Assembly (NCBI GenBank): GCA_963205315.1
Contig: CAUJIO010000069.1
Span: 62,001 to 126,000, forward strand
From: Pseudomonadota bacterium
GTDB taxonomy: Bacteria > Pseudomonadota > Alphaproteobacteria > Rhizobiales > Aestuariivirgaceae
Length of the DNA: 64,000 nucleotides
Direction of reading: 5' to 3'
Translations under genes and position numbers: made by a program
Shown here: one piece after another, positions 35,498 to 43,209 of the stretch
How the letters are laid out: each line of letters starts with the position of its first letter
How positions within the stretch are numbered: the first letter of the stretch is position 1
Notes under the pieces: generated by a model
Told to the model about the DNA's origin: nothing
The model's input: the letters and a program-made list of their open reading frames with translations, nothing else
Database searches by the model: none

Positions 35498-35875
35498 ATG
35501 GCGTTCATCAAGCTCGCATCGAGCAACCCGATGGAACAGAATGAAACCGGAATCAAGATCATCCAGGTGAGCGAAACGGCCTTCAGCGACCAGCCGGGTT
35601 GCGAATGGGCGAAATTCGAGAGCGACCGCCGCGGCTGGCTCTATGCCCACGGTTATCGTTGGTGCAATGCGGATGGCGACTGGATTGGCGACGGCCACAT
35701 CCCGGCGGAGATAGAGATCGTGCCGGTCTACGACACTCCGACCCGCATGCATGTGCGCATCCCATGGAAGGGCGACATCGCGCAGATAAAGGGCAAGCCT
35801 GTCGAGAACGAGCCGTCCTACGAACACAAGTTTCCAATCCTCCTCGCCCGGTATTTCATGCGGAAATGCCGCTGA
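35498..35875 (+). CDS. 125-residue protein of unknown family beside YcaO
   Basis: This small protein starts at ATG 35498 with GGAGAGGA eight bases upstream, a strong site. It has five tryptophans, three cysteines (35, 56, 124) and a central aromatic- and glycine-rich block RRGWLYAHGYRWCNADGDW followed by IGDGHIPAEIEIVPVYD. I recognise no family. It is divergent from ycaO (about 110 bp apart), so co-regulation is likely, and its end overlaps the BTAD regulator's end by 20 bases. It could be the YcaO substrate, an immunity-type partner or an accessory protein. Confidence 0.7.
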   Translation: MAFIKLASSNPMEQNETGIKIIQVSETAFSDQPGCEWAKFESDRRGWLYAHGYRWCNADGDWIGDGHIPAEIEIVPVYDTPTRMHVRIPWKGDIAQIKGKPVENEPSYEHKFPILLARYFMRKCR

Positions 35876-37925
35876 TATCCCCCTGCAGTCCGGCGGCGTG
35901 ATGCCAGGCTTTTGCCCTCTCAAGTCCTGCATCGAGCACAGCCTTACCGGGCTGCCACCTGATGGGAACGGCCATTTCGAGCCAAATGCGGATTTTCTCC
36001 CAATCCGGCGTCGAAATGCCTTCCCATCTTTTTTTGATCAATGAAAGAAAGCCGTCGAAAGCCTTCACCGCTTCGTCGCGATGTCCCAGCATTGCATGTG
36101 CAGCGGCGGCCCAGGCCCGCATTTCCGGAAACACATCGCCCGATCGCGCCAGCGCTGAAAGCGTGCCTGCATAGTCTCCATGCAAATAGCGGATCGCCGC
36201 CAGATAGCCCGAAAAATAATCCGGATGCAGCGGATTGAGCTGCAGGGCCGTTTCGGCCCATTTCCGCGCTTGATCGAGCTGTCCCAGGAATGCGGATTCC
36301 ATCGCGCTAGCGATGAGCGATTCGGAATCGAACGGATTGAGCTCGACGGCAAGTTTGAAATGCGAGTCAGCCCGTTCCGGCGAATTGTGCATCAGCCAAC
36401 TCCAGGCGAGGCTGAGATGATTGCGTGAATCGAAGGGATCGAGCGCCAATGCCTTCTGCGCCAGTTCGAAGCCTTTCTGGATATCCTCGTCCATCGGGCG
36501 CCCCGGCCGCACCATGCCTTGCGTCATCACCAACGAGGCGAGACTGGCATAGGCGCAGGCCAGTGACGGATCACGATCGATGGCAAGCTGGAACAGGCGG
36601 CGGGCCTCGATGTCGTCGGTACTCGACCACGCGCGCGACAGTTGATGCCCTTTCAGCCAGTAGTCATAGGCTTCGCTATCCGCAGGCTTCTTGCGGGCGA
36701 AGCGCAGGAGTGTGATGTGGTTGATGCGCGAAGCCAGTTTGGAGGAAATGGCGCCCGCCACCGAACTGCTCATTGATTGCAGTTCGAGGTCGGACACGCT
36801 GAACACATCCGACCAGACTTGACTGCCGTCAGTGCAATCGATGAGAGACACAAACAGCTTGCCCTGCGTGTCCCGCCAGTCGAGCACTGTATCGATGGTA
36901 TAGTCGGCGCCGACCGCTGCCTTGAGTGCGGAGTAGTCAATGCGGATGTTGGAATCAAAACCGCTGCTGGGCCATGACAGCATGATCCAGCAGCGAAATC
37001 GCGACATGCAGACCTTCAGCAGATTGGCGAAGCCTTCCGACAGATATTCGCGGCTTTCATCGGCGGACCGTGTCAGCGGCGGGCGGATGGCGAGGCGCGG
37101 CACCCCGCCTTGCGGGATGGGCAGCACCACCGGCATTTCCGCCGTCAGGGGCATAACCTCTGCTGCAACCGCTGGCGATGCGGTCAGCAAATCACCTCGC
37201 TTGATGGCGACAAGCAGATCAATTGATTCCTGTGAGGGATCGCTGTCCAGCTCATCGGCAAGCTGCTTGCTCAGTTGCGCATACTGCCGCAGAGCGCCCG
37301 CCATGTCTCCCCTCGCGGCGTGGAACCGCATGAGATACTGATGGGCAAGCTCATGACTTGGCTCGATGCGCACCAGCTCTTCCGCGATATCGGGAGAAAA
37401 ATAATCGGCCTTCCGCAGCATGAACTGGAGATGATCGGTCAGCAGGTTGGAGACCTTGCTACGGACGTGGAGCCGTTCGACCTGAACCCAGGCTTCGAAC
37501 ACGGGTGCCGAAGGTACGGCATCGCCGAACAATTCGCCTTGCCACAGCCGCGCCGCCGCAACCGCGGCATTTCGGTCGGCTTTTGCCGCGGCCACCAGGT
37601 TCAGCAGAGTTCTTGCGTCGATCTCAAGATTTTCCAGACCAACTGTCACATCAAGGCGGGACGCAGAAATCAGCTCCTCGGCCTGTTCGCCCAATATGTC
37701 ACGGATTTCCTTGAGGCATTGGCGAAGCGAAGTGCGCGCCATTTCCTCCGGTGCCGGGTCCCACAGGAAAGAAGCCAGCTTCTCGCGGCTGATCTTTCCA
37801 TCCGGTGACAACGCCACCAGGCCAATCAGGCACCGCGCCTTGCGGGACCGGAAATTCACCTCTTCCCCGGACCCGCCATGGAACAGCCGGCAGCCACCCA
37901 GAAGATTCAACTTGAAGCGTGCCAA
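35856..37925 (-). CDS. BTAD/SARP-like transcriptional regulator with TPR repeats
   Basis: This 689-residue protein has an N-terminal winged-helix region (FRSRKARCLIGLVALSPDGK, about 25-90), a BTAD-type helical domain (about 100-240), then a TolB/adenylate-cyclase-type alpha-beta segment (PRLAIRPPLT to SLIDCTDGSQVWSD) and about five C-terminal TPR-like repeats. Proteins of this shape activate specialised loci in actinobacteria (SARPs) and occur in rhizobia. The start is TTG at 37925. It is adjacent to the YcaO locus and is the obvious candidate regulator. No kinase or ligand domain was recognised beyond these. Confidence 0.8.
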   Translation of the reverse strand: MARFKLNLLGGCRLFHGGSGEEVNFRSRKARCLIGLVALSPDGKISREKLASFLWDPAPEEMARTSLRQCLKEIRDILGEQAEELISASRLDVTVGLENLEIDARTLLNLVAAAKADRNAAVAAARLWQGELFGDAVPSAPVFEAWVQVERLHVRSKVSNLLTDHLQFMLRKADYFSPDIAEELVRIEPSHELAHQYLMRFHAARGDMAGALRQYAQLSKQLADELDSDPSQESIDLLVAIKRGDLLTASPAVAAEVMPLTAEMPVVLPIPQGGVPRLAIRPPLTRSADESREYLSEGFANLLKVCMSRFRCWIMLSWPSSGFDSNIRIDYSALKAAVGADYTIDTVLDWRDTQGKLFVSLIDCTDGSQVWSDVFSVSDLELQSMSSSVAGAISSKLASRINHITLLRFARKKPADSEAYDYWLKGHQLSRAWSSTDDIEARRLFQLAIDRDPSLACAYASLASLVMTQGMVRPGRPMDEDIQKGFELAQKALALDPFDSRNHLSLAWSWLMHNSPERADSHFKLAVELNPFDSESLIASAMESAFLGQLDQARKWAETALQLNPLHPDYFSGYLAAIRYLHGDYAGTLSALARSGDVFPEMRAWAAAAHAMLGHRDEAVKAFDGFLSLIKKRWEGISTPDWEKIRIWLEMAVPIRWQPGKAVLDAGLERAKAWHHAAGLQGDISGISA

Positions 37926-38014
37926 ACCCTTCGCCCACGAATTGCCGGAAGGTCAGGCTGCATCAAATCCTTGCGCTTTTCAATCTGTACTCCCAGCCCG
38001 GTGTGGCGTCACCC

Positions 38015-38118
38015 TCAATATGTCTTCTTCCGGTCGGCGGCAAATTTCGTCGCGCCGTCGACTCGCACCATGGCTGCGACGTATCGCGGGCGGCGCGTGT
38101 CAATCCATCTCTGTGTCA
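38015..38118 (-). pseudogene. Severed 3' end of the EamA transporter gene
   Basis: Joining 40968 to 38110 across the mobile element restores the minus-strand reading frame of the EamA gene. After its Thr-Gln it would read RWIDTRRPRY and continue to a TGA at 38015, a basic hydrophilic tail of about 32 residues. It now has no start of its own. This supports insertion into an intact gene. Confidence 0.75.
38111..38118. repeat. Left 8-bp target site duplication
   Basis: CTGTGTCA directly abuts the left inverted repeat and is found again at 40968-40975 directly outside the right repeat. The 8-bp length fits IS1-type transposition. Confidence 0.85.
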
Positions 38119-38137
38119 GGTAGTGTCTCAGTTTGAA
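38119..38137. repeat. Left terminal inverted repeat (19 bp)
   Basis: Exact reverse complement of 40949-40967. The stop codon of the 55-residue passenger protein lies inside it at 38128-38130. Confidence 0.92.
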
Positions 38138-38295
38138 TATCTCGCGCAAGCTATTTGGGCGTCATACCGGTGGATAGTCCCGCCGTCCATTCTGGCGCGA
38201 ACACAGGACTGGTACGGTGAAAAATAGATATACGCTGCAGCGGCGATCACGATCGCCGCTGCAATAATCAGCCCCATCTTAACTTGCTCGCTCAT
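38128..38295 (-). CDS. 55-residue membrane microprotein in the transposon
   Basis: A frame starting MSEQVKMGLIIAAAIVIAAA has one membrane helix (about 7-25), then YFSPYQSCVRA and a C-terminal AQIACARYSN. Its ATG overlaps the transposase stop (ATGA), so it is translationally coupled to it, and its stop falls in the terminal repeat. Two cysteines lie on the far side of the helix. Function is unknown; the coupling and its fit to the element end argue that it is a real part of the transposon. Confidence 0.6.
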   Translation of the reverse strand: MSEQVKMGLIIAAAIVIAAAAYIYFSPYQSCVRARMDGGTIHRYDAQIACARYSN

Positions 38296-39176
38296 GCCGC
38301 AGATCCCTTTTTCTTGTATGTCTTAGGGCGGCCTGGCTTAGGCGCAATCTCATCCATCGCCGCGATGATTTCTTCCCACGTCCAAAGGCGGTCGGTCAAT
38401 CCAGTCGCTATCGCAGGCGTAACGCGAAGGCTCTTGTGAATGCGGACCCAGTTATACCAGACGGTCCATATCGCCACCATGTGAACGTGGCTCTCGAACT
38501 TCTTTGAGAAGGCGTTCGTCAGGCGGGTGAAGCGGCGATTATGCATCCGCATGGTGAGGTTGGACCGCTCCACGTAGGACGTGCTGACGTGCTTGGGGTC
38601 CGGCTCCCCCTCAATACGGTGCTTCTGTGTGCCGATGCACTCAGCCGGGCTATACTTGCCCTTGGCGCTCTCCGGGGCGGCGCCGTACACCTTGTGAAGC
38701 ACGGCATAGTCAACATCACCCCCGAACGCGCCCTCGACGGCCTGTAGGTAAGCCTTGTGGCCGTCTGTCGTCAGTTGAACCCGGTTCTCAATCCGCGACC
38801 GCAGGTCATCCATGAATGCGATGGCATATTCGCCGTCACGGTCACCCACCAGCCATGAGACAATGAGCTTCGTGTCGGCCTCGATGCCCGTCCAGGTCCA
38901 TGTGTCGCCCGCCCCATAGACAGGGTTCTTCATGGCGGCAACGTTCTTCTGCTTGGCAGCGGTGAAGCTCCAGATTTCGTCACACTGCACCCGGTTCACC
39001 TTCACACCGCGCACCTTGTCGTCATGGAATGCAGCGCAGAACTTGCCCGCGTCGATTAGCAGCTTGGCGACGGTGTTGATGCTCACATCTGCTAGCCGGG
39101 AAACCGACCGCATGGACGATCCCTCGCAGAGCATGTTGAGCATTTGGGCGCGAACTTTTGGGGGCAACTTGTTCAT
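38292..39176 (-). CDS. IS1-family transposase
   Basis: This 294-residue transposase has an N-terminal helix-turn-helix (GSSMRSVSRLADVSINTVAKLL) and a DDE domain: D in VQCDEIWSF, D in TTDGHKAYLQ and E in YVERSNLTMRMHNRRF. The C terminus is basic (RPKTYKKKG). These features fit the IS1-type group common in Alphaproteobacteria. ATG at 39176 is preferred because the upstream 13 codons look spurious. Frame and catalytic residues are intact, so the element could still be active. Confidence 0.88.
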   Translation of the reverse strand: MNKLPPKVRAQMLNMLCEGSSMRSVSRLADVSINTVAKLLIDAGKFCAAFHDDKVRGVKVNRVQCDEIWSFTAAKQKNVAAMKNPVYGAGDTWTWTGIEADTKLIVSWLVGDRDGEYAIAFMDDLRSRIENRVQLTTDGHKAYLQAVEGAFGGDVDYAVLHKVYGAAPESAKGKYSPAECIGTQKHRIEGEPDPKHVSTSYVERSNLTMRMHNRRFTRLTNAFSKKFESHVHMVAIWTVWYNWVRIHKSLRVTPAIATGLTDRLWTWEEIIAAMDEIAPKPGRPKTYKKKGSAA

Positions 39177-39274
39177 GCCCATAATATATGAACTTAAATG
39201 CTTGCTAGCAAGCATTATTTTCGGTCTTTATTTGTTAACAATTCATACATAAATGGAAAAAGGGAGTATCGCTC

Positions 39275-39499
39275 ATGACCGATTTGCCAGTTACCAAGAT
39301 GTTTTTGGAAATGATCGCACAGGGCCATTTCAAGCCCGTGGTGCATATGGAAGAAATGCGCCTTCCAGGCGAATTTGTCGCCACTCCGGCCATTACCACC
39401 TATGGTACCCCTGACATTCCGATTCGTAATGGGGTTTACGGTAATGCCAAATTGGGACAGCGTTCTGAAGGAAATTTCTCAGTTACAGATTACTTCTAA
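39275..39499 (+). CDS. Possible 74-residue passenger protein
   Basis: A frame beginning MTDLPVTKMFLEMIAQGHF has a good ribosome site (AAAGGGAG, about 10 bases upstream) and an ordinary composition. Its last 56 bases overlap the protease gene in another frame. It could be a small leader protein coupled to the protease. No family was recognised. Confidence 0.4.
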   Translation: MTDLPVTKMFLEMIAQGHFKPVVHMEEMRLPGEFVATPAITTYGTPDIPIRNGVYGNAKLGQRSEGNFSVTDYF

Positions 39500-40394
39500 C
39501 GAATCTGCTTTCGATAAAGCTCGGCGGAAATATCTTAAGCGGCTCTACAGCCATACAGGCAGAAACGTTATTGCCTACTACTCAGGATTTCTAAGTAAGC
39601 CGCGTTTAGAAGGCATAGAAATCAATGATGAAGACAAGAATGGCTTCATGCTCTGCATTCACGGTCTAGACCGCAGTAAAGGTCTAGATGTGATTCTTCA
39701 TACTCCAGGCGGTGATGGTCAAGCCACAATTTCATTGGTCGAATATCTTAGAAGCATGTTTGGAAATGACATGCGAGCGATAATCCCACAAATCGCAATG
39801 TCGGCGGGAACAATGATTGCGTGCTCATGTAAAGAGATTGTCATGGGGAAGCAATCAAGCTTGGGGCCAGTCGATCCGCAGTTCGGCGTAATCGGCGCAG
39901 CAAATCTTCTTGAAGAAGTTAAAAAGGCCAAGGCAGACATAGCCTCCAACCCTAACCTTGCAATGTTTTGGGGGCCTATTCTGCAAAAAATTACGCCATC
40001 TTTTCTTGAGCGCTGCGAATGGGCAGTAGCAGATTCAAACGAGTTTCTGGACACAACACTTCGGCAAAATATGTTCGCAAATCTTAGCGAAGAATTGAGG
40101 AATCAGAGAACTGAAAGTGTGAAATCTAGCTTTGCAAACAACGAAGGCAGGGCTCACAATACCCATATTCAGTATGCGAAATGCCTTGAGGCAGGACTAA
40201 ATGTTGCGCGTCTTGAGAACGATCCCACATTGCAAGACTTGGTGCTAACAATCCACCACTGCTACATGCACACTCTGAGCAACACAGCGGCTTTTAAGGT
40301 CATTGAAAATCATTTGGGCAAGGCAATGGTCAGGCAGCAGCAAGTGCAATACATGGCCGCTCCAATGTCACTTAGTGCGGGCGGCCCATCGTAA
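39444..40394 (+). CDS. SDH-family Clp-fold serine protease (transposon passenger)
   Basis: This 316-residue protein belongs to the SDH/SppA-related Clp-fold proteases. MPNWDSVLKEI then ARRKYLKRLYSHTGRNVIAYYSGFL is the family N terminus; ILHTPGGDGQATISLVEYLR forms the oxyanion region; the expected nucleophile is Ser in IPQIAMSAGTMIACS, and QSSLGPVDPQFG follows. There is no signal peptide, and a single soluble domain is predicted. ATG at 39444 was chosen because the family pattern starts there, although the frame opens at 39375. Codon use is AT-rich compared with the chromosome. Confidence 0.82.
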   Translation: MPNWDSVLKEISQLQITSNESAFDKARRKYLKRLYSHTGRNVIAYYSGFLSKPRLEGIEINDEDKNGFMLCIHGLDRSKGLDVILHTPGGDGQATISLVEYLRSMFGNDMRAIIPQIAMSAGTMIACSCKEIVMGKQSSLGPVDPQFGVIGAANLLEEVKKAKADIASNPNLAMFWGPILQKITPSFLERCEWAVADSNEFLDTTLRQNMFANLSEELRNQRTESVKSSFANNEGRAHNTHIQYAKCLEAGLNVARLENDPTLQDLVLTIHHCYMHTLSNTAAFKVIENHLGKAMVRQQQVQYMAAPMSLSAGGPS

Positions 40395-40607
40395 AGAGGC
40401 AGCGACCTTTGCAATACGCGAACGTTCTTCTTTCGTGAGTGATTTGGCACGAGCTTGCCCGCCAAGCGAGGAAACGCTTGTATTGTCTTTCTTTGCGTCC
40501 TGCACTTCCGTAGTATCCGACTCCTCGCCCACGGCAATCTTCATCACCTTGACGGCATTGCCGATCACATCGGCGGGGCGTTTTTCGCCTGTAGGACCGC
40601 GTGGCAT
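40368..40607 (-). CDS. Small basic protein with RPADVIGNAVKVMKIA motif
   Basis: This 79-residue protein starts MPRGPTGEKRPADVIGNAV and ends with GGQARAKSLTKEERSRIAKV then AASLRWAARTK. The C-terminal block resembles small basic alphaproteobacterial proteins that are often labelled RNA-binding. Its ATG overlaps the stop of the upstream membrane protein gene (TGATG), so the pair is coupled. Its end overlaps the protease end by 27 bases. Role in the element is unknown; nucleic-acid binding is plausible from the basic helix. Confidence 0.65.
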   Translation of the reverse strand: MPRGPTGEKRPADVIGNAVKVMKIAVGEESDTTEVQDAKKDNTSVSSLGGQARAKSLTKEERSRIAKVAASLRWAARTK

Positions 40608-40873
40608 CACGTATCAGCCTTTCCGGTTGGCTTGTCGGTCTTCCCGAAAGCATAGCCCATGGCTCCGGCGATAATTGTCGCAGCCTCTCCAGAAAGGGCG
40701 TTGTTGAGCGCCAAAACGCCTGTCACCGGTATAGCCATGCACAAGACCGAGTATCGGATAAACTGCCACCCTATGCCCTTTGCATCGTCATATGCATTCC
40801 CCTTTCGGTTCAGATAACCGACTAGGAGCACACCCGGCACCGCAGATGCCAAAATTGCCGAAACCCAGACCAT
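40607..40873 (-). CDS. 88-residue membrane protein (transposon passenger)
   Basis: The protein has two or three hydrophobic segments (VSAILASAVPGVLLVGYL, VLCMAIPVTGVLALN, AATIIAGAMGYAFG) with a charged loop between the first two. ATG at 40873 has GGGAG seven bases upstream and is better than the TTG one codon earlier. It is the first of two coupled genes at the right end of the element. I do not recognise the family. Confidence 0.6.
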   Translation of the reverse strand: MVWVSAILASAVPGVLLVGYLNRKGNAYDDAKGIGWQFIRYSVLCMAIPVTGVLALNNALSGEAATIIAGAMGYAFGKTDKPTGKADT

Positions 40874-40948
40874 CAAAACTCCCTATGCTTGTCGGAAAGC
40901 ATATAGGAAACCATGGCCGGAAGCGATAGCATGTCAAGAGCCGCCGAT

Positions 40949-40967
40949 TTCAAACTGAGACACTACC
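40949..40967. repeat. Right terminal inverted repeat (19 bp)
   Basis: Exact reverse complement of 38119-38137. It now supplies the last five codons and stop (GSVSV, TGA at 40950-40952) of the interrupted EamA gene. Confidence 0.92.
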
Positions 40968-41834
40968 CTGTGTCAGGATCTGGAGAAACACGACACTCAG
41001 CATGATGAGGCTTGCCCCGGCAATTGCCATGCCCGGCATGGTTTCGCCGAGAAAATAGGCGGCACTGCACGCGCCGAATATGCCCTCCGCACTGGCGATG
41101 ATCGCTGTTGCGGTGGCAGATGTGTGCTGCTGTGCAAAGGCCATGAGGAAATAGGGTAGCGCCTTGGATATGAGGCCCATCATCAAGAGCTCCGGCCAGG
41201 CCATGATGATTGATCCGATGCTGTTGCGTTCAAAGATCAGGGCCATGGCGAAGCACAGGGCGGCGCTGATCAGAAATTGGACGACCGTCATCCGGCTCGG
41301 ACGGCCGTAGCGCAGCACCAGCCGGCTGTTGAGCGAAATGCTGAACGCGAACAGCACTGCCGCCAAAAGGCAAAACCCATCGCCCCACGCCAGCGCAGTC
41401 AGCGAGGCCCCGCCCATCAACCAAACGCCACCCAGCACCAGCAGGATGGACGGCAGCACCGCCGCTGATGGCCGTTCGCTCAGGATGGCCCACGCTGCAA
41501 GCGGGGTTATCACCGTGCAGGTGTTGACGAGGAAGCCGGCGTTCGACACCGAAGTGCCGCCATAGCCGATCTGCATCGAGGCGACCGACGCACCGAACAT
41601 CAGGGCGCCAAAGATGATTTCTCGGCCGCTCGGCCCAGGCACACCTTTCTCGACGTGCGCTGCCGGACCCTCGAGCCTCACCAGCGGGGCAAGAGCGAAA
41701 GCCCCCAGCGCCAGCGTCAGCGCCGTCGCCATCAACGGTCCCATGTGTTCGAGAATTGTCGTCTGAGCGACATTGCCAAGCCCCCACAGGGCGGCGGCCA
41801 GCAAGACGATCAAATGCGCCCGCTGGCAGGTCAT
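40950..41834 (-). CDS. EamA/DMT-family transporter, C terminus replaced by the transposon
   Basis: This 294-residue inner-membrane protein has ten predicted helices in two EamA repeats, opening LIVLLAAALWGLGNVAQTT and with SEGIFGACSAAYFLGETM in the second repeat. DMT transporters usually export metabolites. The last helix (GMAIAGASLIMLSVVFLQIL) is intact; the next residues, TQ then GSVSV, come from the host gene and the terminal repeat. The original tail of about 32 residues is stranded at 38015-38118. Because all helices remain, function may persist. ATG at 41834 is preferred over 41885. Confidence 0.82.
   Translation of the reverse strand: MTCQRAHLIVLLAAALWGLGNVAQTTILEHMGPLMATALTLALGAFALAPLVRLEGPAAHVEKGVPGPSGREIIFGALMFGASVASMQIGYGGTSVSNAGFLVNTCTVITPLAAWAILSERPSAAVLPSILLVLGGVWLMGGASLTALAWGDGFCLLAAVLFAFSISLNSRLVLRYGRPSRMTVVQFLISAALCFAMALIFERNSIGSIIMAWPELLMMGLISKALPYFLMAFAQQHTSATATAIIASAEGIFGACSAAYFLGETMPGMAIAGASLIMLSVVFLQILTQGSVSV
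40968..40975. repeat. Right 8-bp target site duplication
   Basis: CTGTGTCA, identical to 38111-38118, directly outside the right inverted repeat. Confidence 0.85.
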
Positions 41835-42072
41835 GTCTGTCCACCCCGCGACAGATGCAGAACAACAGTGGCCAGCGCCTTGCACATGATCGAACCCCGC
41901 CTCTCACATCAACCCACACGGGAGCAGAGCCCAGCAGGCGTGAGGGCGGCGTGACGAACGCGTGAATTCGACAGTCTCCGCGCGAACGCGCCCGGAAACT
42001 TGTCGGACGCCGAGTTTGCTGCGGTATGTGAAGATCGGCCGGCGGCCGGGAGAAAAGCGCTGACCGACGGTA

Positions 42073-43053
42073 TCAGGGCAAGGTCGACAGACGCTCCAGC
42101 ATCAGGGCAAAGAAGCCGTCGGAATCGATTCGCCCGAGGACGTTGCAGTTTTTCCGCCGTCCGGTGACATGCCACCAGTCGACCACTGTCATGCCGATCG
42201 TCTCGGGCGACATCAATTCGATGGAGACGTTGCAAAGTCTCTGTTGGAACAGATGCGGGGCCAACAGAAATCCTGTGACGCAAGCATCGTGAATGGGCCG
42301 GGCTTCAGTCGGAAACTTGTGCGACCCGTAGCGGCGGAAGAAATCTGCCATGTTGGCGGCCTGTACGGCGCTGCGCGTTCCAACTGCGCGCAACGTGTTG
42401 ATCCATTCCGGCGTCATCTGTGCGGTGTAGGTGCAGTCGATCGACGCCATGGTCAGCGGCACGCCGCTTTCAAACACGACATGGGCCGCATGGGGATCGA
42501 CGAAGATATTGAATTCCGCCGCCGGTGTCGCATTGCCGCCCTGGAAAAAGCCGCCTCCCATCAATACGACTTCGCGGATACGCGGGATGATGCGCGGTTC
42601 CATCGCCATGGCCATGCCGAGATTTGTCATCGGCCCCAGCGTGCACACTGTCAAATCGCCCTCGGGCTCCGCCATGATCTTGTCGACGAGATAATTGACT
42701 GCATGCTGCGGCTGAAGCGGCGTCACCGGGTCGGGAGCCTCGAGTCCGTCGATTCCGGTCGGTCCATGCACATACTCTGCGGTTTTCAGTTTCTTGACCA
42801 TCGGCCCCGGACAACCTGCATAAACGGGTATGTCCGAACGGCCTGCAAGCTCGACGATCTGCAATGCGTTGCGCGACGTGAGGGCGAGCGGAACGTTGCC
42901 GCCAACGGTGGTGATGCCGATCACATCGAGTTCTGCCGGCGAACCCAGCGCAAACAGAAGCGCAAAAGCATCGTCCTGGCCCGGGTCTGTATCGATGATG
43001 ATCTTGCGCGCAGCCAAGGTGGTCCCCCGTCGATAACATGATGGCAGGAACAT
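42073..43053 (-). CDS. Inosine-uridine-preferring nucleoside hydrolase
   Basis: This 326-residue protein has the calcium-binding signature IIIDTDPGQDDAFALLFAL at the N terminus, TTVGGNVPL, LGPMTNLGMAMAMEP, VLMGGGFFQGGNATP and EFNIFVDPHAAHVVF, all typical of IUNH-family enzymes that split ribonucleosides into base and ribose. ATG at 43053 is used, but a TTG just before AARKIIIDTD, preceded by GGGGG, would give a more usual N terminus. It is divergent from the oxygenase gene with about 156 bp between them. Confidence 0.88.
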   Translation of the reverse strand: MFLPSCYRRGTTLAARKIIIDTDPGQDDAFALLFALGSPAELDVIGITTVGGNVPLALTSRNALQIVELAGRSDIPVYAGCPGPMVKKLKTAEYVHGPTGIDGLEAPDPVTPLQPQHAVNYLVDKIMAEPEGDLTVCTLGPMTNLGMAMAMEPRIIPRIREVVLMGGGFFQGGNATPAAEFNIFVDPHAAHVVFESGVPLTMASIDCTYTAQMTPEWINTLRAVGTRSAVQAANMADFFRRYGSHKFPTEARPIHDACVTGFLLAPHLFQQRLCNVSIELMSPETIGMTVVDWWHVTGRRKNCNVLGRIDSDGFFALMLERLSTLP

Positions 43054-43209
43054 CCGTTCGTTGCCGAGGACGGGGAACCTGACAGGTGTCCGGCCCCTGT
43101 TCAAGTCTGCGTCATGCAAGATGAGCAGGCACGCTATGCCCTTGTCAAACGATTGATGTTCCGCGCAACATTGCCTCCGTTTGTATTTGTTCCGGACGAG
43201 GATATTCCC

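Larger units (their letters stand above)
38119..40967. mobile_element. IS1-like transposable element with passenger genes
   Basis: The element is 2,849 bp long. Its ends are exact 19-bp inverted repeats: GGTAGTGTCTCAGTTTGAA at 38119-38137 and the reverse complement at 40949-40967, with 8-bp target duplications. It encodes a DDE transposase, a small membrane protein overlapping it, an SDH/Clp-fold protease, one uncertain small frame and two small co-translated proteins. The protease part is visibly more AT-rich than the flanking chromosome, a sign of foreign origin. It interrupted an EamA transporter gene. A bare IS1 is about 0.8 kb, so most of this element is cargo. Confidence 0.9.
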
